A stretch of 64,000 nucleotides of DNA from Corallococcus macrosporus DSM 14697 (GCF_002305895.1 NZ_CP022203.1:8884001-8948000), one strand, 5' to 3'; shown: positions 24,718 through 33,158, counted from the stretch's first letter. The notes: a model not told the origin generated them from the sequence alone. Program-made: numbers and translations.

Positions 24718-25494
24718 ATGGGCATCAAGGAGCTTGAGTTCACCACCGAGAACATCGGCCACCTCATCGACCTGAGGCTCCAGGTCCTGCGCGAGGGGAC
24801 CGTGCACCCCAAGCATGTGCTCGACGTGTGCCTCCTCTACCGGCGGATGGGGTGCGGCACGCTGCTGGCCAGCTACGACGCGGACACGTTCTTCTATCTC
24901 CTGTACCAGGCGGCGGACAGCTACCTGCAGTTGCTCGAGCGCAAGCACCTGTGGCCAGCGCTGGACCCCTACTACCTGGCGCGCAGCCGGGCGGAGCCGC
25001 TGCTGGATGCGCTGGCCCTGGGAGATGAGGCGCTGGTGCGACGCATTGACGCGCTCGCGGAGCCTCAATGGCAGGCGGGGATGGAGTACGAGGATGAGTA
25101 CTGGTCCCTCCGGCTCCTGCCTCGACTGGCCCTGCCTGAGACGCCACGGGCGGAGCTGTTCGACCTGCTGGACCGCCTGGAGCGGGCGGTGGACGGCGCC
25201 GAGTTCCCCCGCTTCGACGTCTTGAAAGCGTTGCTCCACGGAGACCCTGAGGCGTTCGAGGAGGCACTCCTGCGGGCCATCGAGGCCTGGCAGTCCCGGA
25301 TGGAGCGCGCGAGGAAGTCGGGAACGGGCAACCCGCTGGCCCTGGCCACCGACGCCCACGTGTTCATCGAGGGGATTGCCTTCGTCAGACTGGCGCGAGC
25401 CCGGGGGCTGAGGCTCCGGACGCAGTACCCTCTCATCCCGCCCCTCGCCCTGTCAGCCCCGCCCTCGGACATCGAGCGGCGCCCCCTCTGGTGA
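24718..25494 (+). CDS. Imm49-like immunity protein, second copy
   Basis: A 258-residue paralogue of the gene at 21865, sharing HVLDVCLLYRRMGCGTLLAS, AADSYLQLLERKH, LARSRAEPLLDALALGDEALV and GMEYEDEYWSLRLLPRLA. The two copies are separated by three spike-related genes rather than lying side by side. It closes the type VI module; the next 217 bases hold no gene. It is likely an immunity protein or an orphan of a lost toxin. The ATG at 24718 follows the sequence CGGAGAGGAC, a fair ribosome-binding site. There is no membrane segment. Confidence 0.62.
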   Translation: MGIKELEFTTENIGHLIDLRLQVLREGTVHPKHVLDVCLLYRRMGCGTLLASYDADTFFYLLYQAADSYLQLLERKHLWPALDPYYLARSRAEPLLDALALGDEALVRRIDALAEPQWQAGMEYEDEYWSLRLLPRLALPETPRAELFDLLDRLERAVDGAEFPRFDVLKALLHGDPEAFEEALLRAIEAWQSRMERARKSGTGNPLALATDAHVFIEGIAFVRLARARGLRLRTQYPLIPPLALSAPPSDIERRPLW

Positions 25495-25711
25495 GGCGAC
25501 GACAACCGCGGCCATCCGCACCCCGGGCTCAAGATGAAGTCTCCCCGCGAGTTCCTCACTGCGAATTCACAACCCTGAGCTGTCCGATTTGACGGGGGGC
25601 AACTCCAGCGGCCTCCTCCCCAACTCCGGCGCCTCGCTGCTGCGCATCCGCTGATGTGAAGCCACGGGCACGGTTCCTCGGAGTGCTATTCTCCCGGCCT
25701 CTCGAGGAACC

Positions 25712-26443
25712 GTGACGGAGCGCCCCTCTCCCCCACCCGCGCAGGACGACGACGACTACGGCATGTCCCTGCCGGCGCTGGTCGTCCTGCGCATCAGCAT
25801 CGTGTTCATCGAGCTGTTCACCCGGCTCTTCGACGTCCTCCTGCTGCTGCGCCACCCCCGGCTGCTCCCGCCCTACCTGCGCCTGTGGCTGCACGAGGTC
25901 CGCGTCTCGCCGTACCGGCTGAAGCGCTCCTTCGAGACGACTCGCGTGCTCCAGGCGAGCGGGCAGATTTTCAAGGAGCTGATGTACGGCGAGATGCCGG
26001 TACACACCGGGGTGTGGCTCTTCCGGAAGGCCGGCCTGGGCCCGGGCTCAAGGCTGGTGGACCTGGGCGCGGGACGCGGCCGCACGTTGATTGCCGCGCG
26101 CTGGCTGGGCGCGGAGGCCCGAGGCATTGAGCTGATGCAGCACCACGTCGACCTCGCCCGGGCGTCCGTGGAGAAGGCGGGCGCGCAGCTCATCGTCGGC
26201 GACGCGACGCGCGCGGACCTCCAGGACGCCACGCATGTCTTCACCAACTGGACGGCGCTGACGCCTCAGACGCGGGCCCGGCTGGTGGAGCGCTTCCGCA
26301 CCTGCCGCCCCGGCACGCGCATCATCACCGTGACGCGGCCCGTGGAGGCGCCGGGCTTCACGATTGTCTCCCAGCACCGGCTGCTCTTCACCTGGGGACC
26401 GGAGCACGTCTGGATTCAAGAGGTCTCGGAGCCACGCCGATGA
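25712..26443 (+). CDS. Class I SAM-dependent methyltransferase with N-terminal hydrophobic segment
   Basis: A 243-residue protein. The first 25 residues are acidic and Pro-rich, followed by a hydrophobic stretch (LPALVVLRISIVFIELF) that may anchor it to the membrane. The Rossmann methyltransferase core shows motif I LVDLGAGRGRTLIAARWLG, the acidic end of strand 2 in ARGIEL and a motif II-like TRADLQDATHVFTNWTALTP. The substrate is unknown; the post-I region (GIELMQHHVDLARASVEKAG) resembles DOT1-like or general small-molecule methyltransferases. It starts with GTG; a TATTCT box about 20 bases upstream is a possible -10. It overlaps the DUF4326 gene by four bases. Confidence 0.75.
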   Translation: MTERPSPPPAQDDDDYGMSLPALVVLRISIVFIELFTRLFDVLLLLRHPRLLPPYLRLWLHEVRVSPYRLKRSFETTRVLQASGQIFKELMYGEMPVHTGVWLFRKAGLGPGSRLVDLGAGRGRTLIAARWLGAEARGIELMQHHVDLARASVEKAGAQLIVGDATRADLQDATHVFTNWTALTPQTRARLVERFRTCRPGTRIITVTRPVEAPGFTIVSQHRLLFTWGPEHVWIQEVSEPRR

Positions 26444-26880
26444 CCGCGACGCGCACCACGGCGGTCCATGTCCACGACGGCTGCGACGTGTACGTGGGCC
26501 GGGCCTTCCGCGCCTACGCGAAGCCGAGCCCGCTCAACCCGGTGCCCGGCCGCTTCGGCAATCCCTTCAAGCCCGGAGGCGTGCGCACTCCGGGCGCCAT
26601 GCTGCGCGCCTATTTCGCGCCGTGGCTGGGCTCGCTGCCGGAAGCGGAGCAGGCGCGCGTCCGCGAAGAGGCCCTGCGCCGCATGGGGCCAGAGGAGGAC
26701 GCCTTCGACGCGTTCCGCTGGTACCTGGCGCTGCGCACCCGGCATGACGCGGATTACCGCGCCGCGTTGCTGACGCTGCGTGGCAGACGCCTGGGCTGCT
26801 GGTGCAAGCCCGGCCCCTGTCACGCGGACATCCTGGCGGAGTGGGTGGACGCACAAGCCGGCGGAGTCAGCGCTATATAG
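26440..26880 (+). CDS. DUF4326 domain protein
   Basis: A 146-residue protein with the full DUF4326 pattern: VYVGRAFRAYAKPSPLNPVPGRFGNPFK at the front and LRGRRLGCWCKPGPCHADILAEWVD at the end. The clustered Cys and His residues in GCWCKPGPCHAD suggest a metal or thiol site. The domain is common in phages and bacterial accessory DNA; its function is not established. It overlaps the methyltransferase gene by four bases and ends eight bases before the cyclodeaminase-family gene. The stop lies inside a perfect 14-bp palindrome, GCGCTATATAGCGC, at 26870-26883. Confidence 0.8.
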   Translation: MTATRTTAVHVHDGCDVYVGRAFRAYAKPSPLNPVPGRFGNPFKPGGVRTPGAMLRAYFAPWLGSLPEAEQARVREEALRRMGPEEDAFDAFRWYLALRTRHDADYRAALLTLRGRRLGCWCKPGPCHADILAEWVDAQAGGVSAI

Positions 26881-26883
26881 CGC
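26870..26883. promoter_or_regulatory. Perfect 14-bp palindrome before the cyclodeaminase-family start
   Basis: GCGCTATATAGCGC is a perfect inverted repeat with an AT core in a GC-rich background. It overlaps the DUF4326 stop codon and lies five bases before the next ATG. It could be an operator or simply a fortuitous -10-like TATA element. Confidence 0.3.
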
Positions 26884-26887
26884 CGCC

Positions 26888-27853
26888 ATGCCCACCCTCA
26901 TCCTCAGCGCGAAGGACCTCCGCAGCCTCTACACCGTCGAGCTCGGCCTCACCGCCGTCGAGCGGGCCTTCCGTGCCCACGGCCTCGGCGAGTCGCTGAT
27001 GCCGCCCAAGGTGTACCTCTCCCTGCCCGCCTATGACGGCGACTTCCGCGCCATGCCCGCGTTCCTCGACGGCGCCGCGGGCGTGAAGTGGGTCAACGCC
27101 CATCCGCGCAACCCGGAGAAGCACCACCTGCCCACCGTCCGCGCCCTCTACATCCTCAGCGACCCGGACACCGCCTCCCCCCTGGCCATCCTCGACGGCA
27201 CCCTCCTCACCGCCTGGCGCACCGGCGCCGCCGGCGGCGTGGCCTCCAAGTTCCTCGCGAAGAAGCAGCCCCGCACCCTGGGCCTCGTCGGCTGCGGCGT
27301 GCAGGCCCGCGTGCTCATCGACTCGCACCGCGCCCTCTTCGGCGACGGCCTGGAGCTGCTGCTCGCGGACACTTCCGAGGCCGCCGCCAAGGCCCTCCAG
27401 GCCGAGAAGGGCGGCCGCATCGTCAGCACCCAGGAGGCCTGCGGCGCCGACATCGTCTGCACCGCCACCCCCGCCCGCGTCCCCGTGGTGAAGCGCGAGT
27501 GGTTCCAGCCCGGCGCCCACATCAACGCCATGGGCGCGGACGCCCCCGGCAAGCAGGAGTTGGACGCGCGCCTCCTCACCGAAGGCCGCGTCTTCATCGA
27601 CGACACCGAGCAGGCCCTCCACTCCGGCGAGGTCAACGTCCCGCTGCACGACGGCCTCCTCCGCGCCGAGCAGATCGCGGGCACCCTGGGCGAGGTCGTC
27701 GCCGGCAAGAAGCCCGGCCGCACCAGCGACACCGCGCTCACCGTCTTCGACTCCACCGGGCTCGCCCTCCAGGACGTGGCACTGGCCCGCGCCCTCTATG
27801 ACGCCGCCCTGGCGCGAGGACTCGGACAGGCCCTCGACATCGTCGGGAGCTGA
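26888..27853 (+). CDS. Ornithine cyclodeaminase / mu-crystallin family dehydrogenase
   Basis: A 321-residue NAD(P)-dependent enzyme of the ornithine cyclodeaminase/alanine dehydrogenase/ketimine reductase family. It begins MPTLILSAKDLRSLYTVELG at 26888; the open frame back to 26780 overlaps the preceding gene and is not used. The substrate region AAGVKWVNAHPRNPEKHHLP contains the conserved Lys (KWVN) of the family. The Rossmann segment is LGLVGCGVQARVLIDSHRAL, and the strand GADIVCTATPARVPVV and INAMGADAPGKQELD follow as expected. The family includes ornithine, lysine and alanine enzymes as well as opine and siderophore-precursor synthases, so the substrate is not assigned. It is probably co-transcribed with the two genes before it. 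Confidence 0.85.
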   Translation: MPTLILSAKDLRSLYTVELGLTAVERAFRAHGLGESLMPPKVYLSLPAYDGDFRAMPAFLDGAAGVKWVNAHPRNPEKHHLPTVRALYILSDPDTASPLAILDGTLLTAWRTGAAGGVASKFLAKKQPRTLGLVGCGVQARVLIDSHRALFGDGLELLLADTSEAAAKALQAEKGGRIVSTQEACGADIVCTATPARVPVVKREWFQPGAHINAMGADAPGKQELDARLLTEGRVFIDDTEQALHSGEVNVPLHDGLLRAEQIAGTLGEVVAGKKPGRTSDTALTVFDSTGLALQDVALARALYDAALARGLGQALDIVGS

Positions 27854-28631
27854 GGTCCACCCTCCCCCTGATAGCGGCGTGCGGATGAAGCGAACAGGCG
27901 GAGGCTGTTGAGTGACGGTGCCGCCGCTTCCTTGAGCCTGGCCAGCGGGTCGTCCGAGCAGCGCTGGCCGCCCACACGGGCCGAGCGCGCATCGACGTCA
28001 GCGAATCAGGGGCGCCATGAGGCAGGACGCCAGGCGGGCCGGGGCGCACTTGAGGCGCTCGCTGTTTGGAAATGTCGGGACATTTCGCGGCGCAAAACCC
28101 CCGACATTCCCGAACAGCGAGCTCCGGGACCGGCTCCGCCCCCCCGGCGCGAGGGCTCCGTTGGGGCGACACCGCGGAGGGGACGCCCACTGCGACGGCT
28201 CCTTCGCTCAGCGCATCTGAGCCGATATGAGTCGAGCGCGCTCGCGTCTCGTCCCTCCCTCCGCGGCATGAGGCTCGGACGCACCCCGCCCCGGGCGCAC
28301 CGCCTCCTGAAGAGAATCCGCGCCGCCGCGACAAGCCGCCGTGATGCCCCCCCGTGCAATGCCTGTCGCACGGCCGCGGGTGCTTCGCCGCTCCCGCTGG
28401 ATGACTTTGGCTTCAAGTCAATCGCGCCCAGGCCGCGCACGCGGCGCGTCAGGGCCATGAGCATGCATTGCACATGTGTCTTGAATGCCTCGGGTGAACC
28501 CGCCTCGGGGTGATGCGCGACCCGCGTGGACAGGTGATGGCTGTCATGCACGCGAGCCAGGCATGCGCCCGCTTCCCCGGGCGCTTTGCTTGCATGAATA
28601 CGCAGCGCGGTATTCTTCGAGCGAGCCCCCC
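27854..28631. other. Intergenic region of 778 bp with one strong imperfect inverted repeat
   Basis: I see no convincing gene here: open frames on both strands are short and lack family motifs or codon bias. The only clear structure is the inverted repeat at 28057-28122. The last 150 bases before the secreted-protein gene hold several CATGCA-like words (GCATGCATTGCACATG, TTGCATGAATACG), which are more AT-rich than the surroundings and may include the promoter of the gene at 28632. Confidence 0.5.
28057..28122. repeat. 23-bp imperfect inverted repeat with nested 7-bp palindrome
   Basis: Left arm 28057-28079 (starts GCTCGCTGTTTGG) and right arm 28100-28122 match at 21 of 23 positions around a 20-base spacer. 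The left arm's end also forms a second small palindrome with the spacer, AAATGTC-GG-GACATTT at 28070-28085. It could fold as a stable hairpin in RNA or be a binding site for a dimeric or tetrameric regulator. No oligo-T follows, so it is not a standard terminator. Confidence 0.6.
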
Positions 28632-31490
28632 ATGCCCTCACACGCCGCTTCACCTGCCTTGCCGCGCGGCGCGCTCGCGCGCGTCGCGTTCGTCCTCGTC
28701 ACGCTGACGGGTCTGCTGCTGACCGGGCCCGCACGGGCGGCCACCAACGCCGAGTCCGCGCAGCGCGCCATCAACTACCTCAGCGCGGACGCGGCGAACT
28801 GGTCGGCGCGCTTCGGCTGCACGTCGTGCCACCGCCACGGCGCGGCGATGTTCGGCCTCGCGAACGCGCGCACCACCGGCTACGACCTGGACGCGCTCAC
28901 ATACAACGGGCGCACCAACCGGGAGAACCTGGAGTTCATCGCCGGGCGGCTCGTCTCCGAGCAGCGCGCGGACGGCTCGTGGTTCCACGAGGGCGTCCAC
29001 TACCCCAACGCCAAGACGAGCTACTCCGCCTTCGGACTGGCGGGCTATGACGCGCACCTGGGCACGCGCTACTCGGACGCGCTGGTGCGGGCCGCGGACT
29101 GGGCGCTGACGCGGCAGGAGGCCACCGGCCGCTGGCGCGAGGACTTCCCCTTCTACCCGGTGGGCTACGGCAACGTGGGCGTCACCGCCCGGATGATGAC
29201 GGCCGTCGCCCAGGCCCGGCAGCGCGTGGACCCGGCCCGGGCCGCGCAATACCAGGCCGCGCTGGAGCGCGCCGCGGCCTACGTGCGCGCGCACATGAAT
29301 GACGGGACGGACGGCCCGGGCAACGACGGCCAGCGCTACACGCACCAGGTGGCGTGGGCCATGGTGGGCCTGAAGGCCGCGGGCCCCGGCGCGGACAACG
29401 TGAATGCCCAGGCCCTGGAGGCCATGGCCACGCGGCTGCTGTCCACGCGCGCGGGCGGCGGCGCGCCGGGCTGGGGCTCGCTGGAGGGCGACGCGCCGGA
29501 CGAGTTCGCCACCGGCATCTCCCTGTACGCGCTGTGCCTCGCCGGCCGGAAGCCCGGCGCGGACGGGCGCATGTCGGAGGCGCTGGAGTGGCTCAAGTCG
29601 CGGCAGGCGGCCGACGGGAGCTGGGGCGCGGACACGCGCTACCCGGACATCCCCACCACCTTCGCCTCGCTGGGGCTGGCGTGCTTCGGCGACTACAGCG
29701 TGGGCGTCAGCGTGAGCGGCGGCGCGCGCCGGCCCTTCGAACACGACTTGCCGCGCGCGCAGTCCGTCACCTACCCCGTCACGGTGCGCAACCACGGCTA
29801 CCAGACGGACAGCTACCGGCTGAGCACCCAGGGCGGCCTGCCCGGGTGGACCGCCTCGCTGAGCCGCGCCACGCTGGAGCTGGCGCCCGACACCGAGGCC
29901 ACCCTCACCCTCACCGTCACGGCGCCGGAGGGACTGGCGCCGTCGCTCAGCTCGGAGGTCATGGTGGTGGCGGCGTCCCAGGAGGCCGCGGGCGTGAAGG
30001 GCTCGGTGCGCGTCACCACGTACACCAACCCGCCGCCGCCCACCGACGGCGTGCCCACCACCACCACGCTGCTGGCGCCGGTGGACGGCCAGCTCACGGT
30101 GGCGCTGGACAACACGCTGTCCGCGCGCGTGGTGGATGACCGCGGCTGGGAGGCGCGCGGCCCCGGCATGGGCGTGGTGACCTTCTCCGTGGCGGGCGTC
30201 ACGGTGGGCGCGGACAACGACGCGGACGGGGACGGCGTGTACACCTTCGTGTGGCGGCCCCGCGCCTCCACCTGGAGCGAGCTGGGCGTGCAGGACCTGC
30301 GCGCGGTGTACTCGGGCGTGACGCTTTCGCCCGCGCGGGAGAACCGGCTGGGCAGCGCCGCGGCCTTCGCGGTGGAGGTGCACCCGTCCCCCTACCCCGC
30401 GCCGTCGGTGACGCTGTGCGGCCTGCCGGGCTTCACGGACGCGCTGACGCTGGAGGCGTGCGGCTTCGTCACCCCGCTGGCGGCGGGCGCGGAAATCGAC
30501 TCGGCCACCTTCGTCATCCAGGGCGTGAGCCACCCGGTGGCCCCCGACCCCAGCGGCGGCTTCGTGGACGCGGTGCTGCCCCTGGTGGACGGGCCCAACG
30601 TCATCCGGCTGGTGGCCACCGACACCTTCGGCGGCATCGCCAGCGAGGAGGCCGTGGTCATGGTGGACAACACCGCGCCGGGCATCACCTTCGTCTCCCC
30701 CACGCCCGGCGCGGCCATGGCGACCTACAGCGTGGACGTGCGCATGGTGGTGCGAGACTGGTCCCCGGTGCGCGTGGAGACCAACTGGATACAGGTGACG
30801 GACGTGCCCGCGGGCGGCGGGGACGTGACGCACCGGGTGGACCTGTGGCCGGGGGAGAACCTCATCCTGGTGCGGGCCACGGACTCGGTGGGCCACGTCA
30901 CGGAGCGGATGCTGACGGTGTGGGTGGACGCGGCGGCGCCGTGGGTGTCCACGGGCCTGCCGGACGGGTGGCTGGTGGGGCCGCAGCCCCAGGACGCCAT
31001 GCCCTACGACATCGGCGTGTACTCCGCGTCCGCCACCACGGTGACGCTGTCCCCGGGGCGCGCGTACGCACTGCCCCGGGGCGGCGGCGGCGTGCAGGCC
31101 ACGGTGGACCTGGTGCCCGGGGACAACGTCTTCACCATCGACGTGACGAGCGAGACGGGACTGCGCACCACCCTGACGCGCACGGTGCGCTACGACGACG
31201 CGCCGCCCCAGGCCGCGCTGCTGCTGCCCGCGCCGGGGCAGGCGTACAGCGGCGTCGTGGTCATCACCGCGCGGGTGACGGACGCGGTGAGCGGGGCGCG
31301 GTGGGTGGCCTTCACGCGGGACGGCTCGGGCATCCGGGCCGCCACGCTCCAGCCGGACGGCACCTGGACGGCGGAGCTGGACACGCGCGAGCTGGTGGAC
31401 GGCGAGCACACCGTGGAGGTGTGGATGGACGACGCCGCGGGGAACTTCGCCGTCCAGACGTTCCCCTTCGTCACGCGGAACGCGCCGTAG
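28632..31490 (+). CDS. Secreted CxxCH + terpene-cyclase-like toroid + Ig-like domain protein
   Basis: This 952-residue exported protein starts at ATG 28632, with a signal peptide whose hydrophobic core is ARVAFVLVTLTGLLLTG and a cleavage site near ARAATN. A haem-c binding motif CTSCH lies at residues 63-67, within FGCTSCHRHGAAMFGL. Next come squalene-cyclase/prenyltransferase-type alpha-toroid repeats (RADGSWFHEGVHYPNAKTSY, ALEWLKSRQAADGSWG) to about residue 360. The rest is a chain of beta-sandwich domains with CARDB- and Ig-like features (VRNHGYQTDSYRLS, TTTTLLAPVDGQ, VMVDNTAPGITFVSPTPG). Proteins with CxxCH and such toroids occur in deltaproteobacteria and planctomycetes without known activity. 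It might be an extracellular or outer-surface binding protein. It appears monocistronic and faces the convergent XRE gene. Confidence 0.72.
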   Translation: MPSHAASPALPRGALARVAFVLVTLTGLLLTGPARAATNAESAQRAINYLSADAANWSARFGCTSCHRHGAAMFGLANARTTGYDLDALTYNGRTNRENLEFIAGRLVSEQRADGSWFHEGVHYPNAKTSYSAFGLAGYDAHLGTRYSDALVRAADWALTRQEATGRWREDFPFYPVGYGNVGVTARMMTAVAQARQRVDPARAAQYQAALERAAAYVRAHMNDGTDGPGNDGQRYTHQVAWAMVGLKAAGPGADNVNAQALEAMATRLLSTRAGGGAPGWGSLEGDAPDEFATGISLYALCLAGRKPGADGRMSEALEWLKSRQAADGSWGADTRYPDIPTTFASLGLACFGDYSVGVSVSGGARRPFEHDLPRAQSVTYPVTVRNHGYQTDSYRLSTQGGLPGWTASLSRATLELAPDTEATLTLTVTAPEGLAPSLSSEVMVVAASQEAAGVKGSVRVTTYTNPPPPTDGVPTTTTLLAPVDGQLTVALDNTLSARVVDDRGWEARGPGMGVVTFSVAGVTVGADNDADGDGVYTFVWRPRASTWSELGVQDLRAVYSGVTLSPARENRLGSAAAFAVEVHPSPYPAPSVTLCGLPGFTDALTLEACGFVTPLAAGAEIDSATFVIQGVSHPVAPDPSGGFVDAVLPLVDGPNVIRLVATDTFGGIASEEAVVMVDNTAPGITFVSPTPGAAMATYSVDVRMVVRDWSPVRVETNWIQVTDVPAGGGDVTHRVDLWPGENLILVRATDSVGHVTERMLTVWVDAAAPWVSTGLPDGWLVGPQPQDAMPYDIGVYSASATTVTLSPGRAYALPRGGGGVQATVDLVPGDNVFTIDVTSETGLRTTLTRTVRYDDAPPQAALLLPAPGQAYSGVVVITARVTDAVSGARWVAFTRDGSGIRAATLQPDGTWTAELDTRELVDGEHTVEVWMDDAAGNFAVQTFPFVTRNAP

Positions 31491-31509
31491 CGGGGCCCGG
31501 CGGCGCGGC

Positions 31510-31890
31510 CTACTTCTTCTTGTGCTGCATCGCCGAGGCGACCAGGTTCATCAGCTTGAGCTGCACCGCCGTCAGCTTGCGCAGGTTGCGCATCAGCCGC
31601 CGCATCTCCGGCGTGTCGTCCTCGCGATGCTTCGCGGCGGCCTTCTCCTTCACCGGCGGCGGGGCGGTGAAGCCCTCCCCCAGGCCCAGCAGCTCGTGGG
31701 GCGGCACGTTCAGCACCGTGCACAGCCGGCGCAGGTTCTGGACGCTGGGCAGCATGTGGCCGCGCTCCAACCGCCCGTACACCTCCGACGCCATCCCGAT
31801 GCGCTCGGCGACATCCGCCTGCGTCAGGCCCATCCGCACCCGGGCGGCTCTCGACGCGGCCCCCAGCATGCTCGCCAGTTCTGTGTCCAT
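31510..31890 (-). CDS. XRE-family helix-turn-helix regulator
   Basis: A 126-residue DNA-binding protein. The start is taken at ATG 31890 (MDTELASMLGAASRAAR) because the frame upstream to 31977 is unlike the family. The helix-turn-helix covers residues about 10-65: ARVRMGLTQADVAERIGMAS, EVYGRLERGHMLPSVQNLRRL and CTVLNVPPHELLGLGEG. The C-terminal half is basic (APPPVKEKAAAKHREDDTPEM, RRLMRNLRKLTAVQLKLM) and probably helical, perhaps for dimerisation. It converges with the secreted-protein gene, the stops being 19 bases apart. Its targets are unknown. Confidence 0.82.
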   Translation of the reverse strand: MDTELASMLGAASRAARVRMGLTQADVAERIGMASEVYGRLERGHMLPSVQNLRRLCTVLNVPPHELLGLGEGFTAPPPVKEKAAAKHREDDTPEMRRLMRNLRKLTAVQLKLMNLVASAMQHKKK

Positions 31891-32010
31891 GCGTGTGTCA
31901 GTCCACGGAAGGGGGGCCGGCCCGCCGCCCGTCCGGAAGACGCCGGGCAAACCCTCAAGGTCGGGTACTTTCACCATACCTTCCGCGTTTTTTCAAAGCG
32001 CTCGCGCGCC

Positions 32011-32532
32011 TCAGCGGGCGGGGGTGCTCTCCGCCGCATCCAGCAGCAACCGGCGGCGCTCCGCCGCGGTGAACAGCGTGGACAGGGGCAGGCCCAGGAA
32101 GACGGCGTGCAGCACAATCTGCGGGAACTGCGGCACCTCCAGGAACCACGGGTAGGAGCCGCGCCCGACGAACTGGAAGTTCACCAGCCACACGAAGATG
32201 CCGTAGAGCATCCCCACCGCCGCCTGGAACTCCCAGCGGCTGCGCCCGTCCGGCGGCAGCCACGCGTCCAGCACCGAGTAGAAGAGCCCCACCACCGCCG
32301 CAATCACCAGGTGCACGCCCACGCCCAGCAGCAGGGCCGTGCCGTCCGCCACCTGGGCCGTGAAGGCCTGGGGCCCCAGCAGCACCGCCGCGGACATGCG
32401 CACCGGCCGCAGGGGGCCGTCCCCCGACGCCACCGCCAGCACCACCTCCGCCAACGCCAGCACCACGCCCGCGGCCATCCCGAAGAGCAGGCCGTTGGTG
32501 GCGGACCAGGGCGTGTACCTCCGCCGTGCCAT
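32011..32532 (-). CDS. Four-helix integral membrane protein of unknown function
   Basis: A 173-residue protein starting at ATG 32532 (MARRRYTPWSATNGLLFGMA), with AGGGAGG about nine bases upstream. Hydrophobic helices are visible at NGLLFGMAAGVVLALAEVVL, TALLLGVGVHLVIAAVVGLF, FQAAVGMLYGIFVWLVNFQF and FPQIVLHAVFLGLPLSTLFT. Positive residues at the start place the N-terminus in the cytoplasm. A Trp/Phe-rich loop (VGRGSYPWFLEVPQFPQ) sits between helices three and four. Similar small membrane proteins are common in myxobacteria; I do not recognise a named family. It is in the same direction as the XRE gene 120 bases downstream. Confidence 0.75.
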   Translation of the reverse strand: MARRRYTPWSATNGLLFGMAAGVVLALAEVVLAVASGDGPLRPVRMSAAVLLGPQAFTAQVADGTALLLGVGVHLVIAAVVGLFYSVLDAWLPPDGRSRWEFQAAVGMLYGIFVWLVNFQFVGRGSYPWFLEVPQFPQIVLHAVFLGLPLSTLFTAAERRRLLLDAAESTPAR

Positions 32533-32882
32533 CCTTCCTCCCTCCTTGCCAGGGGCCGCCGCATGCCCGGCCCTCCGTTCAACCTGGGCACGTCCGCCGC
32601 GGGCGGGCAGCCAGGACGCGCCGAGGGCTCGCGATGCCCCGCCTCCCCGGCCGTCCACCGGGCCGGCCTCGCGTTTCCATGGCCAGCCCCGAAGGGCCAT
32701 TCAACAGTGACTCCCGGGACTTCGAGCCTGTCCTTTCTTCCGTCCCGGAGGCCGCAAGCCTGTAACTCCTGCAGCACGGGTCACCCGGCACCTGCCCCAG
32801 CTTGTTGAAAATCCAAGCGCCGGGGTGTGGGCACGCCGTTGGCATACGAAGCATCCCCGGAAAGGACGAAGGACACCGGGAC
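32533..32882. other. Divergent intergenic region, 350 bp
   Basis: This spacer separates the divergent membrane-protein gene and the ParE-like gene. It holds no convincing ORF. Upstream of 32883 the sequence GAAAGGACGAAGGACACC gives purine-rich ribosome-binding options. No clear -35/-10 pair stands out. Confidence 0.45.
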
Positions 32883-33158
32883 ATGCCGCAGCTCCGCCAA
32901 CGACAGGGCCCTCACCGCGTGCATTACGCGCCACAAGCGTGGCGGGAGGTGGGCCGCATGACGGCGGAGACGTTCCACGCGCTGCAGCAGGTGCTGGAGC
33001 GCCTGGGAGATTCGGCCCTGCGTGCGCCCGCCGCCGCCAACGGGCTGGTGGCGCGCCATGTCGTGCCGCAGCACGGGCTGGAGCTGGAGTACGCGTGGGA
33101 TGAGCGCTCGCGCACCCTCACGCTGCTGGGGCTCGCCCGCGTCCACGACGCGCCCTGA
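32883..33158 (+). CDS. Small protein with a RelE/ParE-like pattern
   Basis: A 91-residue protein starting at ATG 32883 (MPQLRQRQGPHRVHYAPQA). It follows the RelE/ParE layout: a first strand HRVHYAP, the helix pair AWREVGRMTAETFHALQQVLERLG, and late strands LELEYAWDERSRTLTLLGLARV. It is somewhat longer between helix and sheet than usual. No antitoxin-like gene lies beside it, so it may be a solitary or domesticated member. The upstream frame extension to 32802 is not supported. The identification is by fold pattern only and could be wrong. Confidence 0.5.
   Translation: MPQLRQRQGPHRVHYAPQAWREVGRMTAETFHALQQVLERLGDSALRAPAAANGLVARHVVPQHGLELEYAWDERSRTLTLLGLARVHDAP

Noticed and set aside
25495-25711. 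Possible short gene between the type VI module and the methyltransferase
   Set aside because: The only frames are under 30 codons and none has a ribosome-binding site. A fragment reading LTGGNSSGLLPNSGASLLRIR may be a gene relic but is too short to name.
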